Shown here piece after piece: positions 46,130-53,697 of a DNA stretch of 64,000 nt. This DNA is from Marinobacter vulgaris (lineage in GTDB: Bacteria > Pseudomonadota > Gammaproteobacteria > Pseudomonadales > Oleiphilaceae). Under the pieces are notes generated by a model. The model made no database searches. It had not been told where the DNA came from and saw only the letters and a list, made by a program, of their open reading frames with translations. Every line of letters starts with the position of its first letter. The first letter of the stretch is position 1. The stretch lies in NCBI RefSeq assembly GCF_003344045.1, contig NZ_QFWX01000003.1:496001-560000 (forward strand), written 5' to 3'. The translations under genes and the position numbers were made by a program.

Positions 46130-46157
46130 GTTTTATCTTTTCACGAGAGCGCACTGC

Positions 46158-46598
46158 ATGATTGAAATTGCTTGGGATAATTTTACCCCATGGTCCGCTT
46201 TGGCAGGCGGCGTCATTATAGGTCTGTCGGCCGCGGCATTCATATTGCTCAATGGCCGGATTGCCGGCATCAGCGGTATTCTTGGCGGTTTACTGGTGCC
46301 ACAGAAACGTGATGTGCTCTGGCGGGTCGCTTTTCTGGCTGGAATGCTGGCTGCGCCGGTCATCTGGATGATGACGGCGGACCTGCCTGCCATTGAGATT
46401 AATGCCAGCTACCCGGTCATCGTGGTGGCTGGCCTGTTGGTGGGCATTGGTACACGCTATGGCTCGGGTTGCACCAGTGGTCACGGCGTTTGTGGTCTGT
46501 CACGGCTATCTGTTCGTTCGCTGCTTGCAACCCTGACCTTTATGGTTGCCGGCTTTGCAACCGTCTACATCGTCCGCCATCTGCTGACAGGAGCCTGA
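46158..46598 (+). CDS. YeeE/YedE family membrane transporter half
   Basis: 146 residues, four helices. Contains the YeeE/YedE sulfur-transport signature GSGCTSGHGVCGLSRLS near residue 103. Members of this family move thiosulfate or other sulfur species; this short form works with the partner encoded 4 nt downstream. First gene of a three-gene sulfur-response-like set. Confidence 0.88.
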   Translation: MIEIAWDNFTPWSALAGGVIIGLSAAAFILLNGRIAGISGILGGLLVPQKRDVLWRVAFLAGMLAAPVIWMMTADLPAIEINASYPVIVVAGLLVGIGTRYGSGCTSGHGVCGLSRLSVRSLLATLTFMVAGFATVYIVRHLLTGA

Positions 46599-46601
46599 TC
46601 C

Positions 46602-47027
46602 ATGAAATTCAGTCTTGCCTCTTTTGGTGCCGGCCTCCTGTTCGGTCTCGGCCTGCTGATCAGTGGTATGGCCAACCCCGAGAAAGTACTCGGCTTTCTC
46701 GACATTGCCGGGCAATGGGATCCGTCCCTTGCTTTTGTCATGGGTGGTGCGATTCTTGTGGGACTGTTCGCCTTCACCCTGGCAAAAAAACGGACCTTGT
46801 CGTTCCTGGGTTTTGATATGCGCTTGCCTGCCGCAGACCGCCTCGACAAGCGGTTGATTATTGGCAGCGTTCTTTTTGGCGCAGGCTGGGGTCTGGCAGG
46901 CTTCTGTCCCGGACCGGGACTGGTGGCGCTGGGTGCCGGGGAAACCGGTGCACTGGTGTTTGTGGCTGCGATGGTCGCAGGTATGGGGCTGTTCGAACTG
47001 ATTGAAAAACACAGGGTCAGCAATTGA
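46602..47027 (+). CDS. DUF6691 / YeeE-type transporter second half
   Basis: 141 residues with four helices. Carries the partner signature GAGWGLAGFCPGPGLVALG near residue 90 and GLLISGMANPEKVLGFLD near the start. Together with the preceding protein it makes up the two halves of a YeeE-type carrier, like PmpA/PmpB beside BigR in Xylella. GACAGGAGCCTGATCC precedes the ATG. Confidence 0.87.
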   Translation: MKFSLASFGAGLLFGLGLLISGMANPEKVLGFLDIAGQWDPSLAFVMGGAILVGLFAFTLAKKRTLSFLGFDMRLPAADRLDKRLIIGSVLFGAGWGLAGFCPGPGLVALGAGETGALVFVAAMVAGMGLFELIEKHRVSN

Positions 47028-47122
47028 AATTAACCATCGCGGGCGCTCTGGCATCTCTCTGACACCGCGAGCTCACTGTGGCATTATGCATTGGCCTTTT
47101 ATGACAGGTTAGAGGATCTTCT

Positions 47123-47554
47123 ATGGACATCAGGCGTATTGACGAGACGATTTCCGTGGCCCCTCAGTTGTCGGTAGACGACATTGCCGAGGCGGCAAAA
47201 CTGGGTTTTAAAACATTGGTGGCCAACCGGCCAGACAGCGAGGAGGCCGGCCAGCCTGCCATGGCTGACATTGAGGCAGCCGCCCGTGAAAATGGCATGG
47301 AATGGGTTTATCTGCCGGTAGAATCAGGCAATATTCTGGATAACGACGTGGACCGGTTCGATGCGATGATCCGCGAGGCAGAAAAGCCCGTATTGGCATT
47401 CTGTCGCTCGGGAACACGTTGTACTGTTCTCTGGGCGTTGAGTTCGGCCCGTTCCGAACCGGCACAAGACATTGTGGCTAAGGCCCGCGGCGCCGGCTAC
47501 GACATCAATGGTCTTGCACCAAGGATGGCACAGCAGGCGAGCAAGCAGTCCTGA
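47123..47554 (+). CDS. DUF442/TIGR01244 phosphatase-like sulfur transferase domain protein
   Basis: 143 residues. The catalytic-type loop FCRSGTRC (C-x5-R form of dual-specificity phosphatases) lies near residue 93, with VANRPDSEEAGQP earlier. This is the stand-alone form of the N-terminal domain of BLH, the persulfide dioxygenase of BigR operons. It probably handles a persulfide. No persulfide dioxygenase gene is beside it. Confidence 0.85.
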   Translation: MDIRRIDETISVAPQLSVDDIAEAAKLGFKTLVANRPDSEEAGQPAMADIEAAARENGMEWVYLPVESGNILDNDVDRFDAMIREAEKPVLAFCRSGTRCTVLWALSSARSEPAQDIVAKARGAGYDINGLAPRMAQQASKQS

Positions 47555-47599
47555 ACCGCCTCTCAATCCGGATACAAACCGCTACCAGGATCCAGCACC

Positions 47600-48709
47600 A
47601 TGCAGTACAAGGGTACCGCCAACTTTCGCCATGACCATCCGGAAAAGATCGGAGTGCTGGTCACCAATCTGGGTACGCCGGACGCTCCAACCTCATCCGC
47701 TCTTCGGCGTTACCTTGGAGAATTTCTCTGGGACCCACGAGTGGTGGAAGTTCCCCGCCCACTCTGGTGGCTGATTCTGCACGGTATTATTCTGCGGATA
47801 CGGCCAAGCCGTTCCGCCAAGGCTTACGCCAGCGTCTGGCAACCAGAGGGGTCTCCGTTATTGACCCACACCGCCTCGCAGGCGGAAGGCATTCGCAAAC
47901 GCCTGCAGGCAAAGTACGGCAACAACATCGTGGTGGGTTTTGCCATGCGCTATGGCAATCCGAGCGTTTCAAAGGTTCTGGATGAAATGCAGGCCCAGGG
48001 GGTTCGCCAGCTACTCGTGCTGCCGCTTTATCCCCAGTACTCGGCTTCAACGTCCGCCTCTACGTTCGACGCCATCGCACATGACTTCACCAGGCGGCGC
48101 TGGATCCCGGATCTTCGATTTGTTTCCCACTACCCCGACTATCCGCCCTACATTGAGGCGATGGCCAACCACATCCAGGCACACTGGAATGAACACGGGC
48201 GCAATGAGAAGCTGGTCCTCTCCTATCATGGGGTGCCGCTCAAGTACCTGAAAAAGGGTGATCCCTATCACTGCGAGTGCCACAAGACCTCACGACTATT
48301 GGCGGAACAGCTTGGCCTGGCGAAAGAGGAGTACATGACCACCTTCCAGTCCCGCTTCGGCCGGGAGGAATGGTTGCAGCCGTACACGGATGAGACCCTG
48401 AAATCCTTGCCGGCCAAAGGCGTTAAATCCATTGATGTATTCTGTCCCGGTTTCTCTTCAGACTGTCTGGAAACCGTGGAAGAAATCGATGAAGAGAATC
48501 GTGAATACTTCATGGAAGCGGGCGGCGAGGGGTTCAGCTATATTCCGGCGCTCAATGCAACACCGGGCCACATCAGCGCCCTGACACAGCTGATTGAAGA
48601 CAATCTGCAGGGCTGGACAGTGCCGACCAACGAACCGGAAGAACTGGCTGCGCGTTTCAGGCTCGCAGAGGATCAGAAACAGGCCCAGTATCCCGGACGG
48701 GATCTTTAA
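47600..48709 (+). CDS. hemH: Ferrochelatase
   Basis: 369 residues. Start region IGVLVTNLGTPDAPTSSALRRYL, LPLYPQYSASTSAS near residue 142, the catalytic His in LSYHGVP near 212, and PGFSSDCLETVEEI near 286 with the conserved Glu. It inserts ferrous iron into protoporphyrin IX in the last step of haem synthesis. It starts 45 nt after the DUF442 gene. Confidence 0.95.
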   Translation: MQYKGTANFRHDHPEKIGVLVTNLGTPDAPTSSALRRYLGEFLWDPRVVEVPRPLWWLILHGIILRIRPSRSAKAYASVWQPEGSPLLTHTASQAEGIRKRLQAKYGNNIVVGFAMRYGNPSVSKVLDEMQAQGVRQLLVLPLYPQYSASTSASTFDAIAHDFTRRRWIPDLRFVSHYPDYPPYIEAMANHIQAHWNEHGRNEKLVLSYHGVPLKYLKKGDPYHCECHKTSRLLAEQLGLAKEEYMTTFQSRFGREEWLQPYTDETLKSLPAKGVKSIDVFCPGFSSDCLETVEEIDEENREYFMEAGGEGFSYIPALNATPGHISALTQLIEDNLQGWTVPTNEPEELAARFRLAEDQKQAQYPGRDL

Positions 48710-48728
48710 ACGTAAGCCGTCCTTTTAT

Positions 48729-48929
48729 TCAGGGAGTCCTGTTCTTTTCAGGGCTCTCTGACAGGTCAGGCACTGACTGGCAGAACGTGCACTCCTGCGT
48801 ATCCACAGCCGCTCCCCCAGCCTCCACATAGCGAACCTTGTGGTTTGCCCCACCGCGATTGGCAGACACTGAGAACTTACGGTCGTGGCGAACGTCCTGG
48901 GTTTTCTGATCGGTTTCTGAATTTTGCAT
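48729..48929 (-). CDS. Small cysteine-containing protein of unknown function
   Basis: 66 residues from ATG 48929, with GGGAG 8 nt upstream. Polar and basic at the start (MQNSETDQKTQDVRHDRKFS), with a C-terminal CTFC pair in VDTQECTFCQSV that could bind metal, perhaps in pairs. No membrane segment. The good ribosome site and balanced composition support a real gene; longer starts (49022) are less likely. No family recognised. Confidence 0.6.
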   Translation of the reverse strand: MQNSETDQKTQDVRHDRKFSVSANRGGANHKVRYVEAGGAAVDTQECTFCQSVPDLSESPEKNRTP

Positions 48930-49060
48930 AATTGGACTCCCGACAAATTTCCTTACGCCACAGATATGGGGGCGAATTGCACTGAATCCAAGTCGAATCA
49001 AAGATGGGGCCAGGAGGATCAATTAGAAAGGTCGGTAAATCAATAGGAAAGAAGAGAAAG

Positions 49061-49151
49061 TGGCGGTGGGCCAGGGATTCGAACCCCGGGACGGCTACTA
49101 ACCGTCGGCGGTTTTCAAGACCGCTGCATTAAGCCACTCTGCCAGCCCACC
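49061..49151 (-). tRNA. tRNA-Ser (UGA)
   Basis: Read leftward it begins GGTGGGCTGGCAGAGTGGC, has the anticodon loop CTTGAAA (anticodon TGA), a long class II variable arm, GTTCGAATC T-loop and an encoded CCA. All seven acceptor pairs form. Confidence 0.96.
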
Positions 49152-49307
49152 GTTTTCTCCACAGCCGTCATTGCGACAGCGGGATGAATGATACCCGAAT
49201 CTCCTGTGCTGTCAACGCCCTGCAAAAATCCGCAGCGGGATCGTCCAGCTTATGGAATTCTAAACTGAAGTTAATGGTATCCAGGGGAATCTTTACCCAC
49301 CATTAGG

Positions 49308-49343
49308 GTCGGAAATGATTGAATACAGTCGGAAACGATTGAA
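49308..49343 (+). repeat. Tandem 16-bp repeats overlapping the yccA promoter
   Basis: GTCGGAAATGATTGAA (49308-49323) and GTCGGAAACGATTGAA (49328-49343) differ at one base and repeat with a 20-bp period, about two helical turns. The second copy overlaps the -35 box, so a regulator could bind both on one DNA face. Confidence 0.75.
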
Positions 49344-49366
49344 AGTTGGGAATTCGCCATTATGAT
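49339..49366 (+). promoter_or_regulatory. Sigma-70-type promoter of yccA
   Basis: TTGAAA (49339-49344), 16-nt spacer, TATGAT (49361-49366). Predicted start near 49373 gives an 80-nt leader. Confidence 0.6.
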
Positions 49367-49452
49367 GGAGTGAGGATTCGGATGCAGTGCATCAATGCGC
49401 TGCGCCATACTAGCTGTTTCAAATAGCTGCTTTAACGCGGAGAGAATTCAGA

Positions 49453-50169
49453 ATGGAAAACAGACAGTACAACGTTCAGAAAAGTCAGGGCATCACGATA
49501 AACCGTGGCTCTGGCACGGCTGCCATCAGTCCTGAAGCGTCGAAGGTTCTGCGTAACACCTATAGCCTGCTCGCTATGACCCTGTTGTTCAGTGCCGTAA
49601 TGGCTGGAATTTCCATGTCCATCGGCCTGGGACGGGGCGTCAGCCTGATCTGCATGCTGGGTGCCCTTGCACTGGTGTGGCTGGTTCTGCCAAGAACCGC
49701 AAACAGCTCTGCGGGTATCGGTGTTGTCTTTGCGTTCACGGGTCTTCTCGGACTGTCGCTTGGCCCAACCCTGACCTACTACCTGGCCATGTCTAACGGC
49801 GGGCAGATCGTGATGCAGGCCCTCGGTGGTACTGCGGTTGTCTTTTTCGCCCTGTCAGGCTACGTGCTGACCACCAAAAAAGACTTCAGCTTCATGCGCG
49901 GCATCCTGGTTGCCGGACTGGTTGTCGTGCTTGTAGCGCTGGTTGGTTCGCTGGTTGCCGGAATGTTCGGCGTTGACATCAGCACCTTCAGTCTTGCCAT
50001 CAGCGCGGCCATCGTGTTCCTGATGTCTGGTTTCATCCTGTATGACACCAGCCGGATTGTGAACGGCGGTGAGACCAACTACATCATGGCGACCACAGGT
50101 CTCTACCTGAATATCTACAACCTGTTCCTGAGCCTGCTCCATCTCATTGGCGCGTTCTCCAACGAATGA
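49453..50169 (+). CDS. yccA: Bax inhibitor-1/YccA family membrane protein
   Basis: 238 residues, seven helices. The end region FLMSGFILYDTSRIVNGGETNYI with the Asp pair and the final NIYNLFLSLLHLIGAF is diagnostic of BI-1 proteins. E. coli YccA binds and restrains the FtsH protease. Ribosome site GCGGAGAG lies 7 nt before the ATG. Its last 4 nt overlap the first ATG of the tusD frame. Confidence 0.92.
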   Translation: MENRQYNVQKSQGITINRGSGTAAISPEASKVLRNTYSLLAMTLLFSAVMAGISMSIGLGRGVSLICMLGALALVWLVLPRTANSSAGIGVVFAFTGLLGLSLGPTLTYYLAMSNGGQIVMQALGGTAVVFFALSGYVLTTKKDFSFMRGILVAGLVVVLVALVGSLVAGMFGVDISTFSLAISAAIVFLMSGFILYDTSRIVNGGETNYIMATTGLYLNIYNLFLSLLHLIGAFSNE

Positions 50170-50191
50170 TCAGCAGCCTGCCAGAGCAGAC

Positions 50192-50219
50192 AAAAACCCC
50201 GGCACCTGCCGGGGTTTTT
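50192..50219 (+). terminator. Terminator after yccA, inside the 5' end of the tusD frame
   Basis: AAAAACCCCGGC, loop ACCT, GCCGGGGTTTTT: a perfect 12-bp hairpin with A and T runs, only 22 nt after the yccA stop. It works in both directions in principle. It lies within the longest tusD reading frame. Confidence 0.88.
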
Positions 50220-50222
50220 ACG

Positions 50223-50609
50223 TTGGTGATTACCGGAGCCCCCTACTCGTCCCAGGCACCGCAAACCGCCCTGCGCTTTGCCCGCGCGGCGCTGGCTGCC
50301 AACAAACGTATTGACCGGGTATTCCTCTACGGTGATGGCGTCCATCTGGCCTCCAGCCTGAGCGCGCCTCCGTCTGATGAACTGAATCTGTGTGACGCCT
50401 GGTCCGTTTTTCTTACCGAGAACCATATCGCCGGGGTTGCGTGTATTGCCTCGGCTCTTCGGCGCGGCCTTGTTGACGAATCGGAAATGCAACGTTATCA
50501 GCTGACTGCTTCCAACCTGCGTGCGCCCTTTGAGATAGCGGGCCTGGGCGAATGGGTGGACAGCATGGCTACTGGATCCCGTGTCCTATACTTCCACAAG
50601 GGGGCCTGA
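50223..50609 (+). CDS. tusD: Sulfurtransferase TusD (DsrE family)
   Basis: About 128 residues from a TTG at 50223, or GTG at 50226; an upstream ATG at 50166 would extend the protein by 19 residues whose codons form the yccA terminator. Family members start MKFAIVVTG-like, which fits TLVITGAPYSSQAP at the new start. RVFLYGDGVHLA and the active-site Cys in ACIASALRRG are present. TusD is part of the TusBCD complex relaying sulfur for tRNA 2-thiouridine. The start is uncertain. Confidence 0.8.
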   Translation: MVITGAPYSSQAPQTALRFARAALAANKRIDRVFLYGDGVHLASSLSAPPSDELNLCDAWSVFLTENHIAGVACIASALRRGLVDESEMQRYQLTASNLRAPFEIAGLGEWVDSMATGSRVLYFHKGA

Positions 50610-50611
50610 CA

Positions 50612-50962
50612 GTGAGCACGCTGATTATTATTGACCAGCCGCCCTACGGCTCCTGGGAAGGCCGTGAGGCGCTGGACATGGCCTTTTCCCTGGCTGCGTT
50701 CGATCAACCCGTGTCACTGCTTTTCTGTGGTGCCGGAGTGAACTGGCTACGTAAAGGACAGGACGCCGCAGAGGTGCAACAGAAATCCATTGAGCGCAAT
50801 CTGGCTGCGGCGCCCGTCTTCGGCGTGGAAGCTCTGCTTGCCGACCGCAGCGCCTGTGATCAGTACGGTCTGGATGACGCTGCCCTGCTCGATCACGTCA
50901 CCATCACCGATCTGGGCAAGGAATTGACTGGCCGCTTTGACCACGTGGCATTTGCAGGCTAG
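50612..50962 (+). CDS. tusC: Sulfurtransferase TusC (DsrF family)
   Basis: 116 residues from GTG 50612, with AAGGGGG 8 nt upstream and 2 nt after tusD. Typical features: IIDQPPYGSWEGREALDMAF and VSLLFCGAGVNWL. Subunit of TusBCD. ATG 50552 would overlap tusD and is not used. Confidence 0.88.
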   Translation: MSTLIIIDQPPYGSWEGREALDMAFSLAAFDQPVSLLFCGAGVNWLRKGQDAAEVQQKSIERNLAAAPVFGVEALLADRSACDQYGLDDAALLDHVTITDLGKELTGRFDHVAFAG

Positions 50963-50973
50963 GAATGAAATCC

Positions 50974-51255
50974 ATGATCACACTTAAAACGTTGCATATT
51001 CTCAATAAGCCGCCGGAGCATAGCCGTTACCGGCTATGCCTCCGTGCTATCGGGCCAGGGGACGGGTTGCTGTTGACCGAAAACGGAGTTCTGGCCGTTA
51101 CCCGGCTTTCAGGGATTGATAGCGAGCGGTGTTTTGCGCTGGCAGCGGATCTCGAGGCACGAGGGCTGTCCTCGCAAGTCAGCACGGATCAGACAGTGTC
51201 ATTCGATGGAATGGTGGATCTGACCGCATCTGCTGAAAATGTCATTAGCTGGTGA
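50974..51255 (+). CDS. tusB: Sulfurtransferase TusB (DsrH family)
   Basis: 93 residues from ATG 50974, with AGGA 9 nt upstream; an ATG at 50965 touches that AGGA directly and is less likely. TLHILNKPPEH at the start and GDGLLLTENGVLAV are family-like. Third subunit of TusBCD. The sequence is less conserved than its partners. Confidence 0.84.
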   Translation: MITLKTLHILNKPPEHSRYRLCLRAIGPGDGLLLTENGVLAVTRLSGIDSERCFALAADLEARGLSSQVSTDQTVSFDGMVDLTASAENVISW

Positions 51256-51258
51256 CCC

Positions 51259-51585
51259 ATGACTGATACCCCGATGCCTGAAAGGAACAATGAAGGTTTT
51301 TTGGAAGTTCCCGAGCAATGGAAGCCTCAGGTTGCCGAGGCTATTGCCCGGGAAGATGGCATTGATCTGACCAATAAACACTGGGAGATCATAGAGTTTC
51401 TACGTTTATTTTACAAACAACATGAACTATCGCCCCCCTCTAACCGGCTGTTCGTGAAGGCAGTAAAAGAGACTTTCGGGGAGGACAAGGGTAACAGCAT
51501 CTACCTGATGCAGCTGTTTCCCGGAACCCCTGCAAAAACGGCCTGCCGCATCGCCGGCCTGCCGCGCCCGACAAACTGCCTGTAG
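51259..51585 (+). CDS. tusE: Sulfurtransferase TusE (DsrC family)
   Basis: 108 residues. The C-terminal arm ends ACRIAGLPRPTNCL with the two conserved cysteines; the penultimate residue is the active Cys. EGFLEVPEQWKPQVAEAIA-like start (here NEGFLEVPEQWKPQVAEAIA) and HWEIIEFLRLFY are diagnostic. It receives sulfur from TusBCD and passes it to MnmA. It follows tusB by 3 nt. Confidence 0.93.
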   Translation: MTDTPMPERNNEGFLEVPEQWKPQVAEAIAREDGIDLTNKHWEIIEFLRLFYKQHELSPPSNRLFVKAVKETFGEDKGNSIYLMQLFPGTPAKTACRIAGLPRPTNCL

Positions 51586-51591
51586 CTTATT

Positions 51592-51617
51592 CCGGAGGCT
51601 TTGCGTCATCCCTCCGG
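51592..51617. terminator. Hairpin between convergent tusE and DUF445 gene
   Basis: CCGGAGG (51592-51598) pairs with CCTCCGG (51611-51617) around 12 nt. It has no T tract, so it is at most a weak terminator for both genes. Confidence 0.45.
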
Positions 51618-51630
51618 TCAGGCAAATACG

Positions 51631-52842
51631 TCAGGCGAAAACATTGTTCAAGACCATAACCTGCAGACCTCCGGCCAGGGCACCGAGCACCCCACCCACG
51701 ACCATGAGCTGGAATTCCTCTTCCCGGAACGCCGGCCTGAGTATGTTCTGGAACTCTGCCGGACTCAGCGATTTCATCTGGCTGGCCAGCACGCTGGCCA
51801 CCACCGGGGCCCTGTCCCGATTGAACGCCGGGTCTCCGAACACATCACGGGTTGCCAGCACAGCCTTTTCATTCATGGCTTTCTTCAGTTCCGTGTAACC
51901 CGTCATGCCCACAGTTACCTGGGCGGTCAGTTTCATGACCACGGAATGGTCCAGAAGTGGTCGCAAATGCTTCTGAATGATCGCCCGGGTGCGGTCGCCG
52001 TGGCTGCCGTTGATCATCGCATCAGCAATTTTTTCAACCGTGATCAGTTCCTCAGCCACCAGTCTTGCCCAGACATCGCTGATTTCTGGCTGACGCCTGA
52101 GAAATAGTCCCTGGACCTTCCACAACAGAAAGCGCCGGGGGCGCAAAGGGCGGAATATCAGGTTAATGGCAATCCAGTTGGTGAGAAATCCTATGGCAAA
52201 TCCTCCCGCCGGCAACAGCCAGGGCTCCGGATAGCGCGCCCAGAGAGGTGCCAGGATCGCTCCGAGACCGGCGCCGATCACCGCCCCCCGATGGATCACC
52301 GAGCGAAGCTCCACCGAGCCGGCCTGCTGGAATATACGGTTCATCAGGTCCGGATGGGACTCGAGTTCACGGCTCAGTAGCGCTTTCAGATCCACCAGAT
52401 CACTCAGGTCATCACCAAAATCCTCCACAAGTGGCTCGATCCTGGCGGGCAACTGCTCACGCCCCCACTGATAGATGCGATTGCGGACGAACAATGGCAG
52501 GTTATCCCACAGCAACGGTTGGGTGTCGTACATGATCTCATCGATGTACTCATCCATCCGCGGGCCCACCTGGGAAATGACCTGCTCCGCGATTCTGTGG
52601 GGTTCAAGCTTCTGGTAGACCGCATTCAGATCGCCAAACTGGCGGAGTGTCTGGTCGACGCAGATATGGGCCATTTTTTCGGCCTTGCGGGGAATCACGC
52701 CCTGCCAGCCGAATACCCCGGCACCCACAAATTTGATGGGATAGAATGACATCTGGATAGCCAGCCAATTGGTAAGCCAGCCAACCATAGCAGCCACGAG
52801 CGGCACAGACAGAAGTGCTACATCAACCAAGACAAACCCCAT
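51631..52842 (-). CDS. DUF445 family membrane protein
   Basis: 403 residues from ATG 52842. N-terminal helix with VPLVAAMVGWLTNWLAIQMSF and a second conserved copy AIGFLTNWIAINLIFRPLRP near residue 235; both (G-x-x-TNW-x-AI) define DUF445. A final helix is VVGGVLGALAGGLQVMVL. Function unknown; homologs are envelope proteins. The ribosome site is weak. A TTG at 52863 would lie in the nfuA terminator. Confidence 0.85.
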   Translation of the reverse strand: MGFVLVDVALLSVPLVAAMVGWLTNWLAIQMSFYPIKFVGAGVFGWQGVIPRKAEKMAHICVDQTLRQFGDLNAVYQKLEPHRIAEQVISQVGPRMDEYIDEIMYDTQPLLWDNLPLFVRNRIYQWGREQLPARIEPLVEDFGDDLSDLVDLKALLSRELESHPDLMNRIFQQAGSVELRSVIHRGAVIGAGLGAILAPLWARYPEPWLLPAGGFAIGFLTNWIAINLIFRPLRPRRFLLWKVQGLFLRRQPEISDVWARLVAEELITVEKIADAMINGSHGDRTRAIIQKHLRPLLDHSVVMKLTAQVTVGMTGYTELKKAMNEKAVLATRDVFGDPAFNRDRAPVVASVLASQMKSLSPAEFQNILRPAFREEEFQLMVVGGVLGALAGGLQVMVLNNVFA

Positions 52843-52861
52843 CAGATATGTGCCCTGATAC

Positions 52862-52887
52862 AAAAAAGCCGGCTGTCGCCGGCTTTT
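52862..52887. terminator. Terminator downstream of nfuA
   Basis: AAAAGCCGGC, loop TGTC, GCCGGCTTTT with flanking A/T runs: a 10-bp hairpin that ends leftward nfuA transcription just before the DUF445 gene. Confidence 0.88.
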
Positions 52888-52914
52888 GAATATACGTCAA
52901 ATCAGGACGTTGCC

Positions 52915-53502
52915 CTATTGATAGTAGGCATTTTCTTTCACCGTGTGGTCAGTTACGTCGCGCACGGCGGAGATTTCGGGCACCCGCTCCTTCAGCGTGG
53001 ACTCAACACCCTGCTTGAGGGTCAGGCTTACGGCGCTGCAACCCTGACAACCACCACCAAACCGGAGGACCGCCACAGACTCGTCCACAATCTCAACCAG
53101 CGACACTTCGCCACCGTGGGAAGCCAGGTTCGGGTTGATCTCTGAAGCCAGAACATACTGTACCCTGTCCGGCAGCGGAGCGTCGTCGTCCACCATTGGC
53201 ACCTTGGCATTGGGTGCCTTGATGGTCAGCTGCCCACCCATCTGGTCCTTCGAATAGTCCACATAGGCTTCTTCCAGGAACGGAACCGAATTATGATCAA
53301 GAAACAGGGTGAACTTACCGAGATCCACCTGCTCATCCGTCGGCACAATTTCATTGGGCGGACAGTAGGCCAGACAGGTTTCAGCGTTCTTGGTCCCGGG
53401 CTGGGTCACGAAGATACGGACACCCATGCCCTCAACGTCCTGTTTTTCGATAAGTTGTGCGAGGTAGTCCCGTGCGGGATCTGTCACCGTAACCAAAGCC
53501 AT
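52915..53502 (-). CDS. nfuA: Fe/S biogenesis protein NfuA
   Basis: 195 residues. A degenerate A-type scaffold domain (1-~95) is fused to a C-terminal Nfu domain with the cluster-binding CxxC in [12 protein letters not shown] near residue 150. It carries [4Fe-4S] clusters to client enzymes, especially under oxidative stress or iron limitation. This architecture is the standard NfuA one. Confidence 0.95.
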   Translation of the reverse strand: MALVTVTDPARDYLAQLIEKQDVEGMGVRIFVTQPGTKNAETCLAYCPPNEIVPTDEQVDLGKFTLFLDHNSVPFLEEAYVDYSKDQMGGQLTIKAPNAKVPMVDDDAPLPDRVQYVLASEINPNLASHGGEVSLVEIVDESVAVLRFGGGCQGCSAVSLTLKQGVESTLKERVPEISAVRDVTDHTVKENAYYQ

Positions 53503-53697
53503 AATTGCAACCCGTTAGTAAATATAAGCGTATTTTAGGTCAGTTCGCTCCAACATGAAAGACCAAGTAAAATAGTCAGACTTTACCTGGCTCATTGATC
53601 GACATCATCAACCCGTGGGACGGCCTTTGCCAATTTTGCTATTATCCCGCGCCACTGTGACAAATTACGTCAAATACGACACCCGGAAGTAATTTCT

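Larger units (their letters stand above)
45769..46157. other. Gene-free region with candidate small RNA and operator
   Basis: No protein gene is supported. It contains the phasin promoter (leftward), a candidate small-RNA unit at 45958-46083 and an inverted-repeat operator at 46101-46129, both listed separately. The segment is more AT-rich than its flanks. Confidence 0.55.
49152..49452. other. Upstream region of yccA
   Basis: No gene supported. Contains the tRNA-Ser promoter (leftward) and, on the right, tandem 16-bp repeats and a clear promoter, listed separately. Confidence 0.6.

Noticed and set aside
49308-49343. Two repeats considered as a CRISPR fragment
   Set aside because: Only two 16-bp copies with a 4-bp gap; they overlap a promoter and there are no cas genes.
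53503-53697. Possible cobalamin riboswitch before metH
   Set aside because: The space is only 195 nt and no B12-box-like or conserved core sequence could be seen.
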